Source: a virus | Reading direction: 5' to 3' (one strand) | IMG/VR virus record: IMGVR_UViG_3300047560_001916 | Location: 1 to 35,270 of that record | Length of the DNA stretch: 35,270 nucleotides | Shown: positions 21,709 to 28,120 of the stretch, one piece after another | How positions within the stretch are numbered: the first letter of the stretch is position 1 | How the letters are laid out: every line of letters begins with the position of its first letter | Position numbers and translations under genes: made by a program | Notes under the pieces: generated by a model | Told to the model about the DNA's origin: nothing | What the model saw: the letters and a program-made list of their open reading frames with translations, nothing else | The model's database searches: none

Positions 21709-22412
21709 TTGGAAACCTTTCTAATGTATATGTCATAGAACCCGACTGGATGTAATGCCAAGCCATCAACAGTCCAATTCTTATTGATCTTTAAGAATTC
21801 ATTAACTGTTTGGAATGTTCCATAGGCTTGTTCTTCAATAACACCATCCCAAATAGTGTAATCATTTAGGCCAATTATTCCACCAACATCAACTAAATCC
21901 TTTGACATCTTGAGCACTTCTCGTGTTGTAATTCTATCATTTGATATATCTATATATATAAAATCATATTTGTCGGTTAATGTTGGTAAGATTTGCTCTG
22001 CTGCACCTTTAACTGTTCTTACTCCAGGATGCCAAGAAAAAAGATCTTGTACATATTGTTCGTGTGTTTCTGGGGTATATAAAAGCTCATGCTTCATTCC
22101 ATCACATTTACACTCGCCAAATTTACGCCAAGACCAGCATTTTAAATCTTGATTATATGTATCTAATAGTACAGCACTCTTTGCATTTGATCCATTTATA
22201 AACATTTGTGCAGAATATCCCCATGCTACACCAATTTCTAGATATCTTATTCCTTGTGGAAGATGTCTTGCATACTCTTCTCTAGTTGAGTAAATCTTTG
22301 CACCATCTAGCTGTGCCTGACTGATATTATGTGCATGTTCTACAGATGTGTTATCGTCAAAATTATTGTCAAAGCTGTTATATGGCAGCTCTGGTCTTAT
22401 CCATTTAGCCAT
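21705..22412 (-). CDS. class I SAM-dependent methyltransferase
   Basis: The 235-residue protein contains the SAM-binding motif RYLEIGVAWGYS (56-67), an acidic strand end VLLDTYN (about 81-87), GAAEQILPTL, and YDFIYIDISND plus GGIIGLNDY as motif IV-type strands. The layout fits Methyltransf_24-like O-methyltransferases acting on small molecules or sugars. A CWSWRKFGECKCDG insertion (about 93-106) with Cys residues could bind metal. It has its own leaderless promoter and is coupled to the SGNH gene. Substrate unknown. Confidence 0.78.
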   Translation of the reverse strand: MAKWIRPELPYNSFDNNFDDNTSVEHAHNISQAQLDGAKIYSTREEYARHLPQGIRYLEIGVAWGYSAQMFINGSNAKSAVLLDTYNQDLKCWSWRKFGECKCDGMKHELLYTPETHEQYVQDLFSWHPGVRTVKGAAEQILPTLTDKYDFIYIDISNDRITTREVLKMSKDLVDVGGIIGLNDYTIWDGVIEEQAYGTFQTVNEFLKINKNWTVDGLALHPVGFYDIYIRKVSN

Positions 22413-22417
22413 AGTTA

Positions 22418-22423
22418 ATTATA
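22418..22423 (-). promoter_or_regulatory. -10 box TATAAT, leaderless start for leftward 22412
   Basis: On the minus strand GATATAAT is five bases before the ATG of the methyltransferase gene. Only 21 bases separate it from the rightward -10 box at 22445. Confidence 0.6.
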
Positions 22424-22444
22424 TCACAAACACAAAAATGTTGA

Positions 22445-22450
22445 TATAAT
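22445..22450 (+). promoter_or_regulatory. -10 box TATAAT preceding a structured RNA
   Basis: GATATAAT on the plus strand would start transcription near 22457, just before the long stem at 22459. No open reading frame of note follows on this strand. Confidence 0.5.
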
Positions 22451-22456
22451 GGTATT

Positions 22457-22540
22457 GTCCTCATACGGGTCTACTCTTAGGATGGATTAGTTACCTATTT
22501 TATGACCACGGGCCATCGTTGCTTGAATACCCGTATGGGG
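22457..22540 (+). ncRNA. candidate structured small RNA, unknown class
   Basis: A 12-pair closing stem joins 22459-22470 (CCTCATACGGGT) with 22529-22540 (ACCCGTATGGGG), with a single G-T pair. Inside, GATGG at 22481-22485 can pair with CCATC at 22513-22517, giving a branched or pseudoknotted fold of about 82 bases. A -10 box lies seven bases upstream. The segment sits in a 129-base gap with no coding frame, between two leftward genes. On the other strand it would follow the sulfotransferase stop by one base, so it might be a 3' structure of that mRNA. I recognise no known family. Confidence 0.5.
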
Positions 22541-22541
22541 A

Positions 22542-23285
22542 TTATTTAATTCCAAGATCCTTTTGACGCTTATCAAAAGCTATAAGTGCAGCCTGATAAT
22601 CATCCTTTAGTTTTGAAGTCATATGGAATTTTTCCACCATCTCTTTAATAATATAATATTCTTCTGGCTTTTCAATTGGCCAAGCATTGGCAGCACCAGA
22701 GGTATAGTTGACATCATGCTTAGATCTTTCAATCATTAGATTAAGATGTTTATCAATCTGTTCTTGTGTTTGTAGTCTGCATTCTCCAGTTCCACCTGCA
22801 AGTCTGTAGAGATGTGGCAGAATAAGTGGAAGCTCTTGCGTAGTTTGTTCAAACGTAAAAGGAATAATTCTGTCAATAGCAAGCATGGATCCATATGTGT
22901 ACCCTTCCCACATTTTTGATTCCTGGTACATAGATTCTGCAATGTACTCTTCTTTTTTGTCACGAAAGAAGGCCATATTTCCTTCAACAATTTCTGGTCT
23001 ACCAGCAATAGTTGAGTTACCAAAGCCATAAGATGTTTTTAGTATCTGTGAGGTAATTGCATCAACTGGGTCTCTCATCACTGTTGTCATTGTGGTATCT
23101 GGAAGCTCTGCCCTAAATAAAAGTGGTTCGTGACAAAGAATAATCCAGTTATCTGACTGACTCCACTCACCAGCGTTTCTTGGGTTACGCCAATCCCTAT
23201 CGTTATGCTGATACATATCTCTGATCAAATCAAAAAAGAAAAACCCACCAGTTCTTGGCATGGTATTAAGAATAATTTTATACAC
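22542..23285 (-). CDS. sulfotransferase-like protein
   Basis: The 247-residue protein shows the two 3'-phosphoadenylyl-sulfate-binding motifs of sulfotransferases: IILNTMPRTGGFFFFDLI (4-21) as the phosphosulfate loop and VMRDPVDAITSQ (69-80) as the 3'-phosphate-binding segment. The C-terminal part is helical and rich in Glu and Lys. Substrates would be sugar or protein hydroxyls. I chose GTG 23285, which overlaps the upstream stop and has AAGGGAA in front; an ATG at 23312 is in frame. It is the last gene of a leftward three-gene operon with a glycosyltransferase. Confidence 0.72.
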   Translation of the reverse strand: MYKIILNTMPRTGGFFFFDLIRDMYQHNDRDWRNPRNAGEWSQSDNWIILCHEPLLFRAELPDTTMTTVMRDPVDAITSQILKTSYGFGNSTIAGRPEIVEGNMAFFRDKKEEYIAESMYQESKMWEGYTYGSMLAIDRIIPFTFEQTTQELPLILPHLYRLAGGTGECRLQTQEQIDKHLNLMIERSKHDVNYTSGAANAWPIEKPEEYYIIKEMVEKFHMTSKLKDDYQAALIAFDKRQKDLGIK

Positions 23286-24372
23286 GAGGTTCCCTTCTAG
23301 TGTGTGGATCATTAATGATGCTATCTGTATCTGTTATACCAGTTAGTTGAGTTATAGTTTTACTAAAAATCTCATCAGTTATAATTATAGCATTATCCAT
23401 ATCTACCTGTGGGTCTCTAGTAATTTCCAGTGTAAATGGGTTATATCCGATAAAGTCTATAAAATCCTCTACAGATCTTTCCTTGAAGGCACCAAAATCT
23501 TTATTATGCCTTATTTCTGGGTCAGTAAATATCTTTTTAAATTTATCATATGACTCTAAATTTGCTGCCCTAATTCTAGCCTGTTGCTCTGGCCTATCCC
23601 ACCTAATATGTCTAACAAACTTATCACTTCTGTCGCTTGGATTCCAGTAGTTAAAGTTATTGGTATATAGATGTGTTGGGGACACTACTTCATAACCTGC
23701 AGTCCAAGCACGAAGCATAGAAAGCTGTTGCTCAAAGCACTGTGCCATATTTTTTGCAAATGGGACTTCTCTGATATAGTCTGAATATGAAAAGACCATA
23801 TTTCCGTTATAAAAGTTTTCTTTGATCATTAGGTTATTTGGTTTTGCAACCACCAAGCCATTAAGAGCGATTGGCTCTGGGAAGTCCAGAGTCTTTCCAA
23901 TTACCTCCCACTCACCCATGTCTGGGTATGAAGTTAGTGGGTCAGCAATCAGCTCATCCTTCCAGCTATCAAAATAAATAGTTTGAGAATTTATTATGCT
24001 CTTGCCAAAAACTATGTTGGCTATCAAAAGCTCTGCCTCAAGCATTACGTCCCAATTTTTTCTAAACTTTGTGTGACAGTCTACTTGCATATAGTAAGCT
24101 TCGTCAGTCATAAACTCATCAATGATCATCTGCTTAATGTCGCATAAATAGTCTGGTGCATCATCTCCATGTACCTTCTTAATATTGATATTGGCATCTG
24201 GAAGTTTATCCTGAATAGAGTCAACCATCCAGTCATCTTCTGGGTAGCCTTGGAACAACACACCAAATACAAGTCTATCTTTATTATAGGCTTGATCATA
24301 TGCTGACTTTATTGTTTCATAAACAAATGGATCTCTCCAGCTTGGCATTGCTACGAATATCTTATTGTTCAT
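23278..24372 (-). CDS. GlcNAc-transferase-like glycosyltransferase (PF11397/GT60 type)
   Basis: The 364-residue protein has IFVAMPSWRDPFVYETI (5-21), RLVFGVLFQGYP (33-44), MQVDCHTKFRKNWD (95-108) with the Asp-x-His metal motif, and FEQQLSMLRAWTAGYEVVSP as the acidic-helix segment near two thirds. A C-terminal extension of about 90 residues is absent from the 320-residue sisters. ATG 24372 aligns with the MxNKI start of relatives and overlaps the HNH stop by 11 bases; ATG 24387 is in frame. It feeds into the sulfotransferase gene. Confidence 0.8.
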   Translation of the reverse strand: MNNKIFVAMPSWRDPFVYETIKSAYDQAYNKDRLVFGVLFQGYPEDDWMVDSIQDKLPDANINIKKVHGDDAPDYLCDIKQMIIDEFMTDEAYYMQVDCHTKFRKNWDVMLEAELLIANIVFGKSIINSQTIYFDSWKDELIADPLTSYPDMGEWEVIGKTLDFPEPIALNGLVVAKPNNLMIKENFYNGNMVFSYSDYIREVPFAKNMAQCFEQQLSMLRAWTAGYEVVSPTHLYTNNFNYWNPSDRSDKFVRHIRWDRPEQQARIRAANLESYDKFKKIFTDPEIRHNKDFGAFKERSVEDFIDFIGYNPFTLEITRDPQVDMDNAIIITDEIFSKTITQLTGITDTDSIINDPHTRREPRV

Positions 24373-24607
24373 CTCCGTGTCTTTCATATTCTCTTTGTTT
24401 GTGGCAGTTTGAACAAACCACATCACATTTCTTTACCTCAGCCCAAGCTGCATCCTTGCCATACCTTCTAAGTACACGATATACAAGATCAACCTTTTTT
24501 ACACCAGGTCTATGGTCAAACTCAAGTATATAATGAGGGTACTTGGTCTTACAATCCTTGCACCCCATCTTTTCCTTATATGCCTGAAACTGAGAGTATT
24601 GATTCAT
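24362..24607 (-). CDS. small HNH endonuclease
   Basis: The 81-residue protein has GCKDCKTKYPHYILEFDHRPG (about 15-35) with the CxxC and the catalytic Asp-His, and VVCSNCHKQREYERHG at the end with the second CxxC and His. This is a minimal HNH fold. ATG 24607 is set by the leaderless promoter; an upstream in-frame ATG at 24628 would lie before the promoter. Such phage HNH genes may be free-standing homing enzymes. It leads the glycosyltransferase and sulfotransferase operon. Confidence 0.82.
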   Translation of the reverse strand: MNQYSQFQAYKEKMGCKDCKTKYPHYILEFDHRPGVKKVDLVYRVLRRYGKDAAWAEVKKCDVVCSNCHKQREYERHGDEQ

Positions 24608-24614
24608 TGATAAT

Positions 24615-24620
24615 ATTATA
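24615..24620 (-). promoter_or_regulatory. -10 box TATAAT (extended TGG), leaderless start for leftward 24607
   Basis: TGGTATAAT on the minus strand ends seven bases before the HNH ATG. The divergent -10 box at 24632 is only 11 bases away, so the two promoters must overlap and may exclude each other. Confidence 0.65.
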
Positions 24621-24631
24621 CCAAACAAAGG

Positions 24632-24637
24632 TATAAT
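24632..24637 (+). promoter_or_regulatory. -10 box TATAAT, leaderless start for 24644
   Basis: TATAAT lies six bases before ATG 24644 and faces away from the HNH promoter. Confidence 0.6.
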
Positions 24638-24643
24638 AGTTTT

Positions 24644-24868
24644 ATGAAACTAGAAGCTTTTGACTACGATTTAGATGAAAGATATGCATTCCTACTACAA
24701 AAGATGGATGATATCACTTCTGAGATATATAGTCTTGGTGCTTTTGAGGAACGTAAGATGATGCTAGATAAGATGAGGGAAATTATTCAACAAAAGGATG
24801 TATCTGGCGATCTAATTGCTGTTGAGGTCCTATGCTGGACTCTAGAACAGTTAGTTTCTCAGGGCTAA
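24644..24868 (+). CDS. hypothetical 74-residue helical protein
   Basis: An acidic, mostly helical protein (DERYAFLLQKMDDITSEIY, RKMMLDKMREIIQQ) with a hydrophobic end (AVEVLCWTLEQLV). No membrane span. The start is fixed by a leaderless promoter. A further promoter (24874) follows its stop. No family recognised. Confidence 0.68.
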   Translation: MKLEAFDYDLDERYAFLLQKMDDITSEIYSLGAFEERKMMLDKMREIIQQKDVSGDLIAVEVLCWTLEQLVSQG

Positions 24869-24873
24869 CCTAC

Positions 24874-24902
24874 TTGACAAAACCTGCCAAATGCTGTAAT
24901 AT
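24874..24902 (+). promoter_or_regulatory. promoter TTGACA-17-TAATAT, leaderless start for 24909
   Basis: TTGACA (24874-24879) and TAATAT (24897-24902) are 17 bases apart, and the ATG follows six bases later. This is a complete sigma-70-type promoter with transcription start on the ATG. Confidence 0.75.
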
Positions 24903-24908
24903 TTATAT

Positions 24909-25052
24909 ATGGCAAAGCATAGGGCAGAAAAAGCACGTTGGGTAGATGAACTACGCATACACATTTTTTACTTAAAGAATAAGTGGTATTTTTTTACAAA
25001 ACCAAAGCTTAAAGCTAAAATTAATACATTCTTAAAGAAGATTGGGAAATAG
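24909..25052 (+). CDS. 47-residue basic protein
   Basis: The peptide is rich in Lys, Arg and aromatics (MAKHRAEKARWVDELR; IFYLKNKWYFF; a KPKLKAKINTF end). One short hydrophobic patch is too short for a sure membrane span. A full leaderless promoter and a stop touching the ThyX start support expression as leader cistron of the thyX-groES operon. Function unknown; nucleic-acid binding is possible from charge. Confidence 0.6.
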   Translation: MAKHRAEKARWVDELRIHIFYLKNKWYFFTKPKLKAKINTFLKKIGK

Positions 25053-25757
25053 ATGAGCAAAAAAGATGTTTTAGATCATGGATATGTTCGACTTGTAGAT
25101 GTTCTTGGGAATGACCTCAGTGTAGTAAATGCTGCACGTGTATCATATGACAAAGAGTCACAGGAATTTGAAGATAGAGATGAAAAACTTATTAACTTTC
25201 TTATCCGTGAAGGACATATTAGTCCTTTCCGCCATGCAGCACTCACCTTTGAGGTCTATGCACCTCTATTCGTTGCACGACAATGGTGGAAGTATGCAGT
25301 CTCAAGCACACATGTAGATGATCAGAATGGATGGAATGAATCTTCACGTAGATATATCACAGAAGAAGAAGAGTTCTATATTCCAAGTGCATCATCTTGG
25401 CGTAGCAAGCCTGAGAATAGTAAGCAGGGCAGTGGAGATGCTTTGAATCCTAGCATTGGATTCCACTACACTAATAAACTCAAAGAGGCCATTCATGATG
25501 GTGTTGCTCTTTATCACGAAGCTATGAATGATAATGTAGCACCAGAGATTGCACGACTATTTTTGCCAGCATATGCTATGTATGTTCGCTGGCGTTGGAC
25601 AGTTTCTCTGCAAGGAGTAATGACATTTCTTGACCAGAGGCTAGAGCATGATGCTCAATGGGAAATTCAGCAATATGCCAGGGCAGTAAATGACTTGACA
25701 AAAGAAGCATTTCCACGTACAATAGATGTATACAAAAAATTTAAGGAGAACAAATGA
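25053..25757 (+). CDS. thyX: flavin-dependent thymidylate synthase ThyX
   Basis: The 234-residue enzyme methylates dUMP to dTMP using methylene-tetrahydrofolate and FAD/NADPH, supplying dTTP for phage DNA. Landmarks are ISPFRHAALTFEV (56-68), the signature region RQWWKY (76-81) extended to NGWNESSRRY (92-101) in place of the usual RHRxxSxNExSxRY, and TFLDQRLEHDAQWEIQQYA. The insertion between the RQ-W and NE-S-RY halves is longer than in classical members. The start is one base after the previous stop; GAAAT weakly serves as ribosome site. Its stop overlaps groES (ATGA). Confidence 0.93.
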   Translation: MSKKDVLDHGYVRLVDVLGNDLSVVNAARVSYDKESQEFEDRDEKLINFLIREGHISPFRHAALTFEVYAPLFVARQWWKYAVSSTHVDDQNGWNESSRRYITEEEEFYIPSASSWRSKPENSKQGSGDALNPSIGFHYTNKLKEAIHDGVALYHEAMNDNVAPEIARLFLPAYAMYVRWRWTVSLQGVMTFLDQRLEHDAQWEIQQYARAVNDLTKEAFPRTIDVYKKFKENK

Positions 25758-26044
25758 TTAAGCCATTAGAAGATAAGGTAGTCGTAAAGCCTATCGAAGA
25801 GTCTGAAAAGACTAGTGCAAGCGGTCTAATTATCGCTGCAACCGCAGGAGAAAAGCAGACTGAGGCTATTGTAGTTGCAGTTGGTCCAGGATTCACTGCT
25901 GGTAATGGGGATAAGGTTACGATTGATCTAAAGCCAGGAGATAGGGTTCTTTACTCTAAGTATGGTGGTACAGAGATTGAGCATAAGCATGAGAAGCTTG
26001 TGATTCTTCCGTACCGTGATATCTTTGCTGTTGTGGAGGAATAA
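25754..26044 (+). CDS. groES: GroES-like co-chaperonin
   Basis: The 96-residue protein is a complete GroES: IKPLEDKVVVKPIEESEKTS (2-21), the mobile loop SASGLIIAA that contacts GroEL, EAIVVAVGPG, KPGDRVLYSKYGG and the terminal YRDIFAVVEE. No GroEL gene is visible, so it would cap the host GroEL, as T4 gp31 does for capsid folding. AAGGAGAACAA lies before the ATG, which overlaps the thyX stop. Its own stop overlaps the next start. Confidence 0.95.
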   Translation: MIKPLEDKVVVKPIEESEKTSASGLIIAATAGEKQTEAIVVAVGPGFTAGNGDKVTIDLKPGDRVLYSKYGGTEIEHKHEKLVILPYRDIFAVVEE

Positions 26045-26253
26045 TGGAAGCAAGACTGATTTGTGAATGGCCAAGTTCATATATTCATGTCACACAAGCA
26101 TTGCTGGATGATCAAAAGAAACACCAGAGGCGTGTAGCATATAACGAAATTGTCAAAGATTTAGAGTCTGAACTTTATGCTAATAAAAATGAAGACCAAT
26201 TCTATGCACATGCAATTAAGGCAGTAATCGAACGAATACAGTCTAAGATTTAA
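26044..26253 (+). CDS. hypothetical 69-residue protein
   Basis: It begins on the groES stop (TAATG). Residues ARLICEWPSSYIHVTQAL lead into a charged helix (QKKHQRRVAYNEIVKDLESEL) and a C-terminal amphipathic helix (HAIKAVIERIQSK). No family recognised. It is followed within seven bases by a tRNA gene, so one transcript may carry both. Confidence 0.68.
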   Translation: MEARLICEWPSSYIHVTQALLDDQKKHQRRVAYNEIVKDLESELYANKNEDQFYAHAIKAVIERIQSKI

Positions 26254-26259
26254 AATCTT

Positions 26260-26336
26260 GGGGCAGTAGTTCAGTAGGTTAGAGCACCACTCTTATAAGG
26301 TGGTTGTCGTGGGTTCAAGTCCCACCTGCCCTACCA
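26260..26336 (+). tRNA. tRNA-Ile(UAU)
   Basis: Acceptor GGGGCAG pairs with CTGCCCT (one wobble). Anticodon stem CCACT/GGTGG encloses CTTATAA, giving TAT. The T arm GTGGG/CCCAC has loop TTCAAGT. Discriminator is A333 (26333) and CCA is encoded at 26334-26336. It reads AUA without the lysidine-modified CAU tRNA that most bacteria use. Confidence 0.92.
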
Positions 26337-26337
26337 T

Positions 26338-26411
26338 CTCTCCATAGCTCAGCTGGATAGAGCAACAGACTTCTAATCTGTAGGTCGTAAGTTCGAATCT
26401 TACTGGGGAGG
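26338..26411 (+). tRNA. tRNA-Arg(UCU)
   Basis: Acceptor CTCTCCA pairs with TGGGGAG (one wobble). Anticodon stem ACAGA/TCTGT encloses CTTCTAA with anticodon TCT. The T arm GTAAG/CTTAC has loop TTCGAAT. Discriminator is G26411 and no CCA is encoded. It follows the Ile tRNA after one base. Confidence 0.93.
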
Positions 26412-26418
26412 CAAATGA

Positions 26419-26424
26419 TATAAT
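26419..26424 (+). promoter_or_regulatory. -10 box TATAAT, leaderless start for 26432
   Basis: GATATAAT follows the arginine tRNA by seven bases and precedes ATG 26432 by seven. A nearer in-frame ATG at 26423 overlaps the -10 box and so cannot be the start of this transcript. Confidence 0.6.
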
Positions 26425-26431
26425 GATATAT

Positions 26432-26989
26432 ATGGAACCAGTCAATCTATTTAAAAACTTTGTAGATAAAGAAACCGCAAAAGAAATTGTGGATTTCATA
26501 GAAAATAATCTACACTTGTTCCACTATAATGAAAGTCGCAAGCGTTATATGATGCGATTTGGTTATGACGAAGAGCTACCAGAGCAAGCCATACGAACAA
26601 TGTATCCAGTTAAGGATATTTTTCACACACTTAATATTATTTTTGATCAAACACAAAAGCTATTTGATGAAGGAATTTATCTAACGTCATGGTTTTTATC
26701 TAAACAGATACCTGGAGCAAAACTGCTGCCACATAAAGATGGGGCAGAGGGAATGAATGATCATCTTGAATATACTGCTATGCTATACCTAAACACGCTA
26801 AATGATAATGGATCGATATCGTTTCCAGAATTAAACATGAACATAACTCCAGAACTAGGAGACCTAATAGTTTTTAAATCATTAGAGCATGAACATATGG
26901 TACATGATGTTGCAGAAGATAGATATTCATTGCCTATGTGGTTTACGAAGAAGAAAGAGTTGGAATTTGAACGAGAAAATATTTATTAA
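26432..26989 (+). CDS. Fe(II)/2-oxoglutarate-dependent oxygenase
   Basis: The 185-residue protein has the iron ligands H101-K-D103 in LLPHKDG, the strand YTAMLYLNTLNDNGSISF (114-131), ELGDLIVFKSLEHEHMVHDV (141-160) with distal His155 or His158, and Arg164. It is a compact prolyl-hydroxylase-like member. It overlaps the following glycosyltransferase by 23 bases, the tightest oxygenase-glycosyltransferase pairing in the window, and suggests a shared target (inference). Confidence 0.82.
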   Translation: MEPVNLFKNFVDKETAKEIVDFIENNLHLFHYNESRKRYMMRFGYDEELPEQAIRTMYPVKDIFHTLNIIFDQTQKLFDEGIYLTSWFLSKQIPGAKLLPHKDGAEGMNDHLEYTAMLYLNTLNDNGSISFPELNMNITPELGDLIVFKSLEHEHMVHDVAEDRYSLPMWFTKKKELEFERENIY

Positions 26990-27929
26990 TATAGCTTCTT
27001 ATAGAGACCCGTCATTGATTAAGACTATCATGAGTGCCCTGGAGCAAGCAGATGAGCCACAGAATTTAGTTTTTGCTATTGGCTCACAATATAAAAAGGG
27101 AGAGATTCCAGATTTGTCAATCTTTAATCCAGAACAAGTAAGGGTTAAGCATTTTGGAATTGAAGGAAGGCCTGGACTAACCAGAATTAGATATCTTGTT
27201 ACTCAACTATTTTATAATAATGAAAAATATTTTTTACAACTAGACTCCCACATGAGATTTGAAAAAGGATGGGATACATACTATAAGAGATCACTAAATA
27301 GTCTTGGCGATAAGGTAATCCTTACTGGAGTTACTATTCCTGGAGAGTGGGGAGATGAAGCTGTAATACCAATTCCAGTTGGAAAAATTAGACATTTTAA
27401 AAAAGGTATTCTAACTTTAGGAAGAGACATGGAGAATATGCCAATATCTCCAATGGGTGAGGGTGCTTTCTATAAATCATTTTATATCCAGGCTGCAATA
27501 TTATTTACCTATGGGAAATTTATAAAAGAGGTAGGGTTTGATCCTTATAGCCAGTTCAAGGGTGAGGAAACTGTAATAGCTTGGAAAGCATTTATGTGTG
27601 GCTGGGATGTTTATCACACTTCAATTAGATACATACATCATGAACCTGAAGAATATTTTGATAAAATATGGAATGGTGATAGTGCAACACGAACCTATCA
27701 GTCAGACGAACATGAGGACAAATCATATATCTCTTTACTATTTCAGAGTTTAGCTTTTGTTTATAATGACTACTCATACTATGCCTTAAAGAATGCTGTG
27801 AGAACTCCAAAAGAATGGCTATTTGAGCTGGGGGCAGATGAAGATAAGTATAAAGAAATAAGGGATCATTTTGACGCATATATACACTCAAACCTTGACA
27901 GAAGCAATTATGCTATACTTAGAATATGA
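26967..27929 (+). CDS. GlcNAc-transferase-like glycosyltransferase (PF11397/GT60 type)
   Basis: The 320-residue protein is the best-kept member of the set: IFINIASYRDPSLIKTI (5-21), LVFAIGSQYKKG (34-45), GRPGLTRIRY (67-76), the metal motif LDSHMRFEKGWD (92-103) and FKGEETVIAWKAFMCGWDVYH. 'SYRDP', 'DSHMRF-GWD' and 'GEE--A---GWD' are the classic landmarks of the Skp1 GlcNAc-transferase family. No ATG is available at the right place; TTG 26967 gives the family start MNEKIF and has AAGAAAGAG upstream. Confidence 0.86.
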   Translation: MNEKIFINIASYRDPSLIKTIMSALEQADEPQNLVFAIGSQYKKGEIPDLSIFNPEQVRVKHFGIEGRPGLTRIRYLVTQLFYNNEKYFLQLDSHMRFEKGWDTYYKRSLNSLGDKVILTGVTIPGEWGDEAVIPIPVGKIRHFKKGILTLGRDMENMPISPMGEGAFYKSFYIQAAILFTYGKFIKEVGFDPYSQFKGEETVIAWKAFMCGWDVYHTSIRYIHHEPEEYFDKIWNGDSATRTYQSDEHEDKSYISLLFQSLAFVYNDYSYYALKNAVRTPKEWLFELGADEDKYKEIRDHFDAYIHSNLDRSNYAILRI

Positions 27930-28120
27930 TAGATAATCCTAAATGTACCATTTGTGGTAATGAGAACTTGGTTGAAATCCAATATGGATTCCCAACACCT
28001 ACCATGGTAGAACGTGCACGTAAAGAGCTAATTGCCCTTGGTGGCTTTAACAATGGTGGATATACCCATTATTGCTATACATGTCATGAGACCCACCCAC
28101 CTACTGAATGGCCTGAGTAA
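27926..28120 (+). CDS. small zinc-ribbon protein
   Basis: The 64-residue protein has CTICGNE near the start and HYCYTCHETHPP near the end, two CxxC pairs that should bind one zinc. The middle carries PTPTMVERARKELIALGG. It overlaps both the glycosyltransferase and the SGNH gene at start/stop junctions, so it is part of this operon. No family recognised. Confidence 0.75.
   Translation: MIDNPKCTICGNENLVEIQYGFPTPTMVERARKELIALGGFNNGGYTHYCYTCHETHPPTEWPE

Noticed and set aside
22457-22540. Reading the 22457-22540 structure as a simple terminator of the leftward sulfotransferase gene
   Set aside because: The loop is about 58 bases and no T-run follows on the minus strand, so an ordinary intrinsic terminator is unlikely; kept as RNA candidate.
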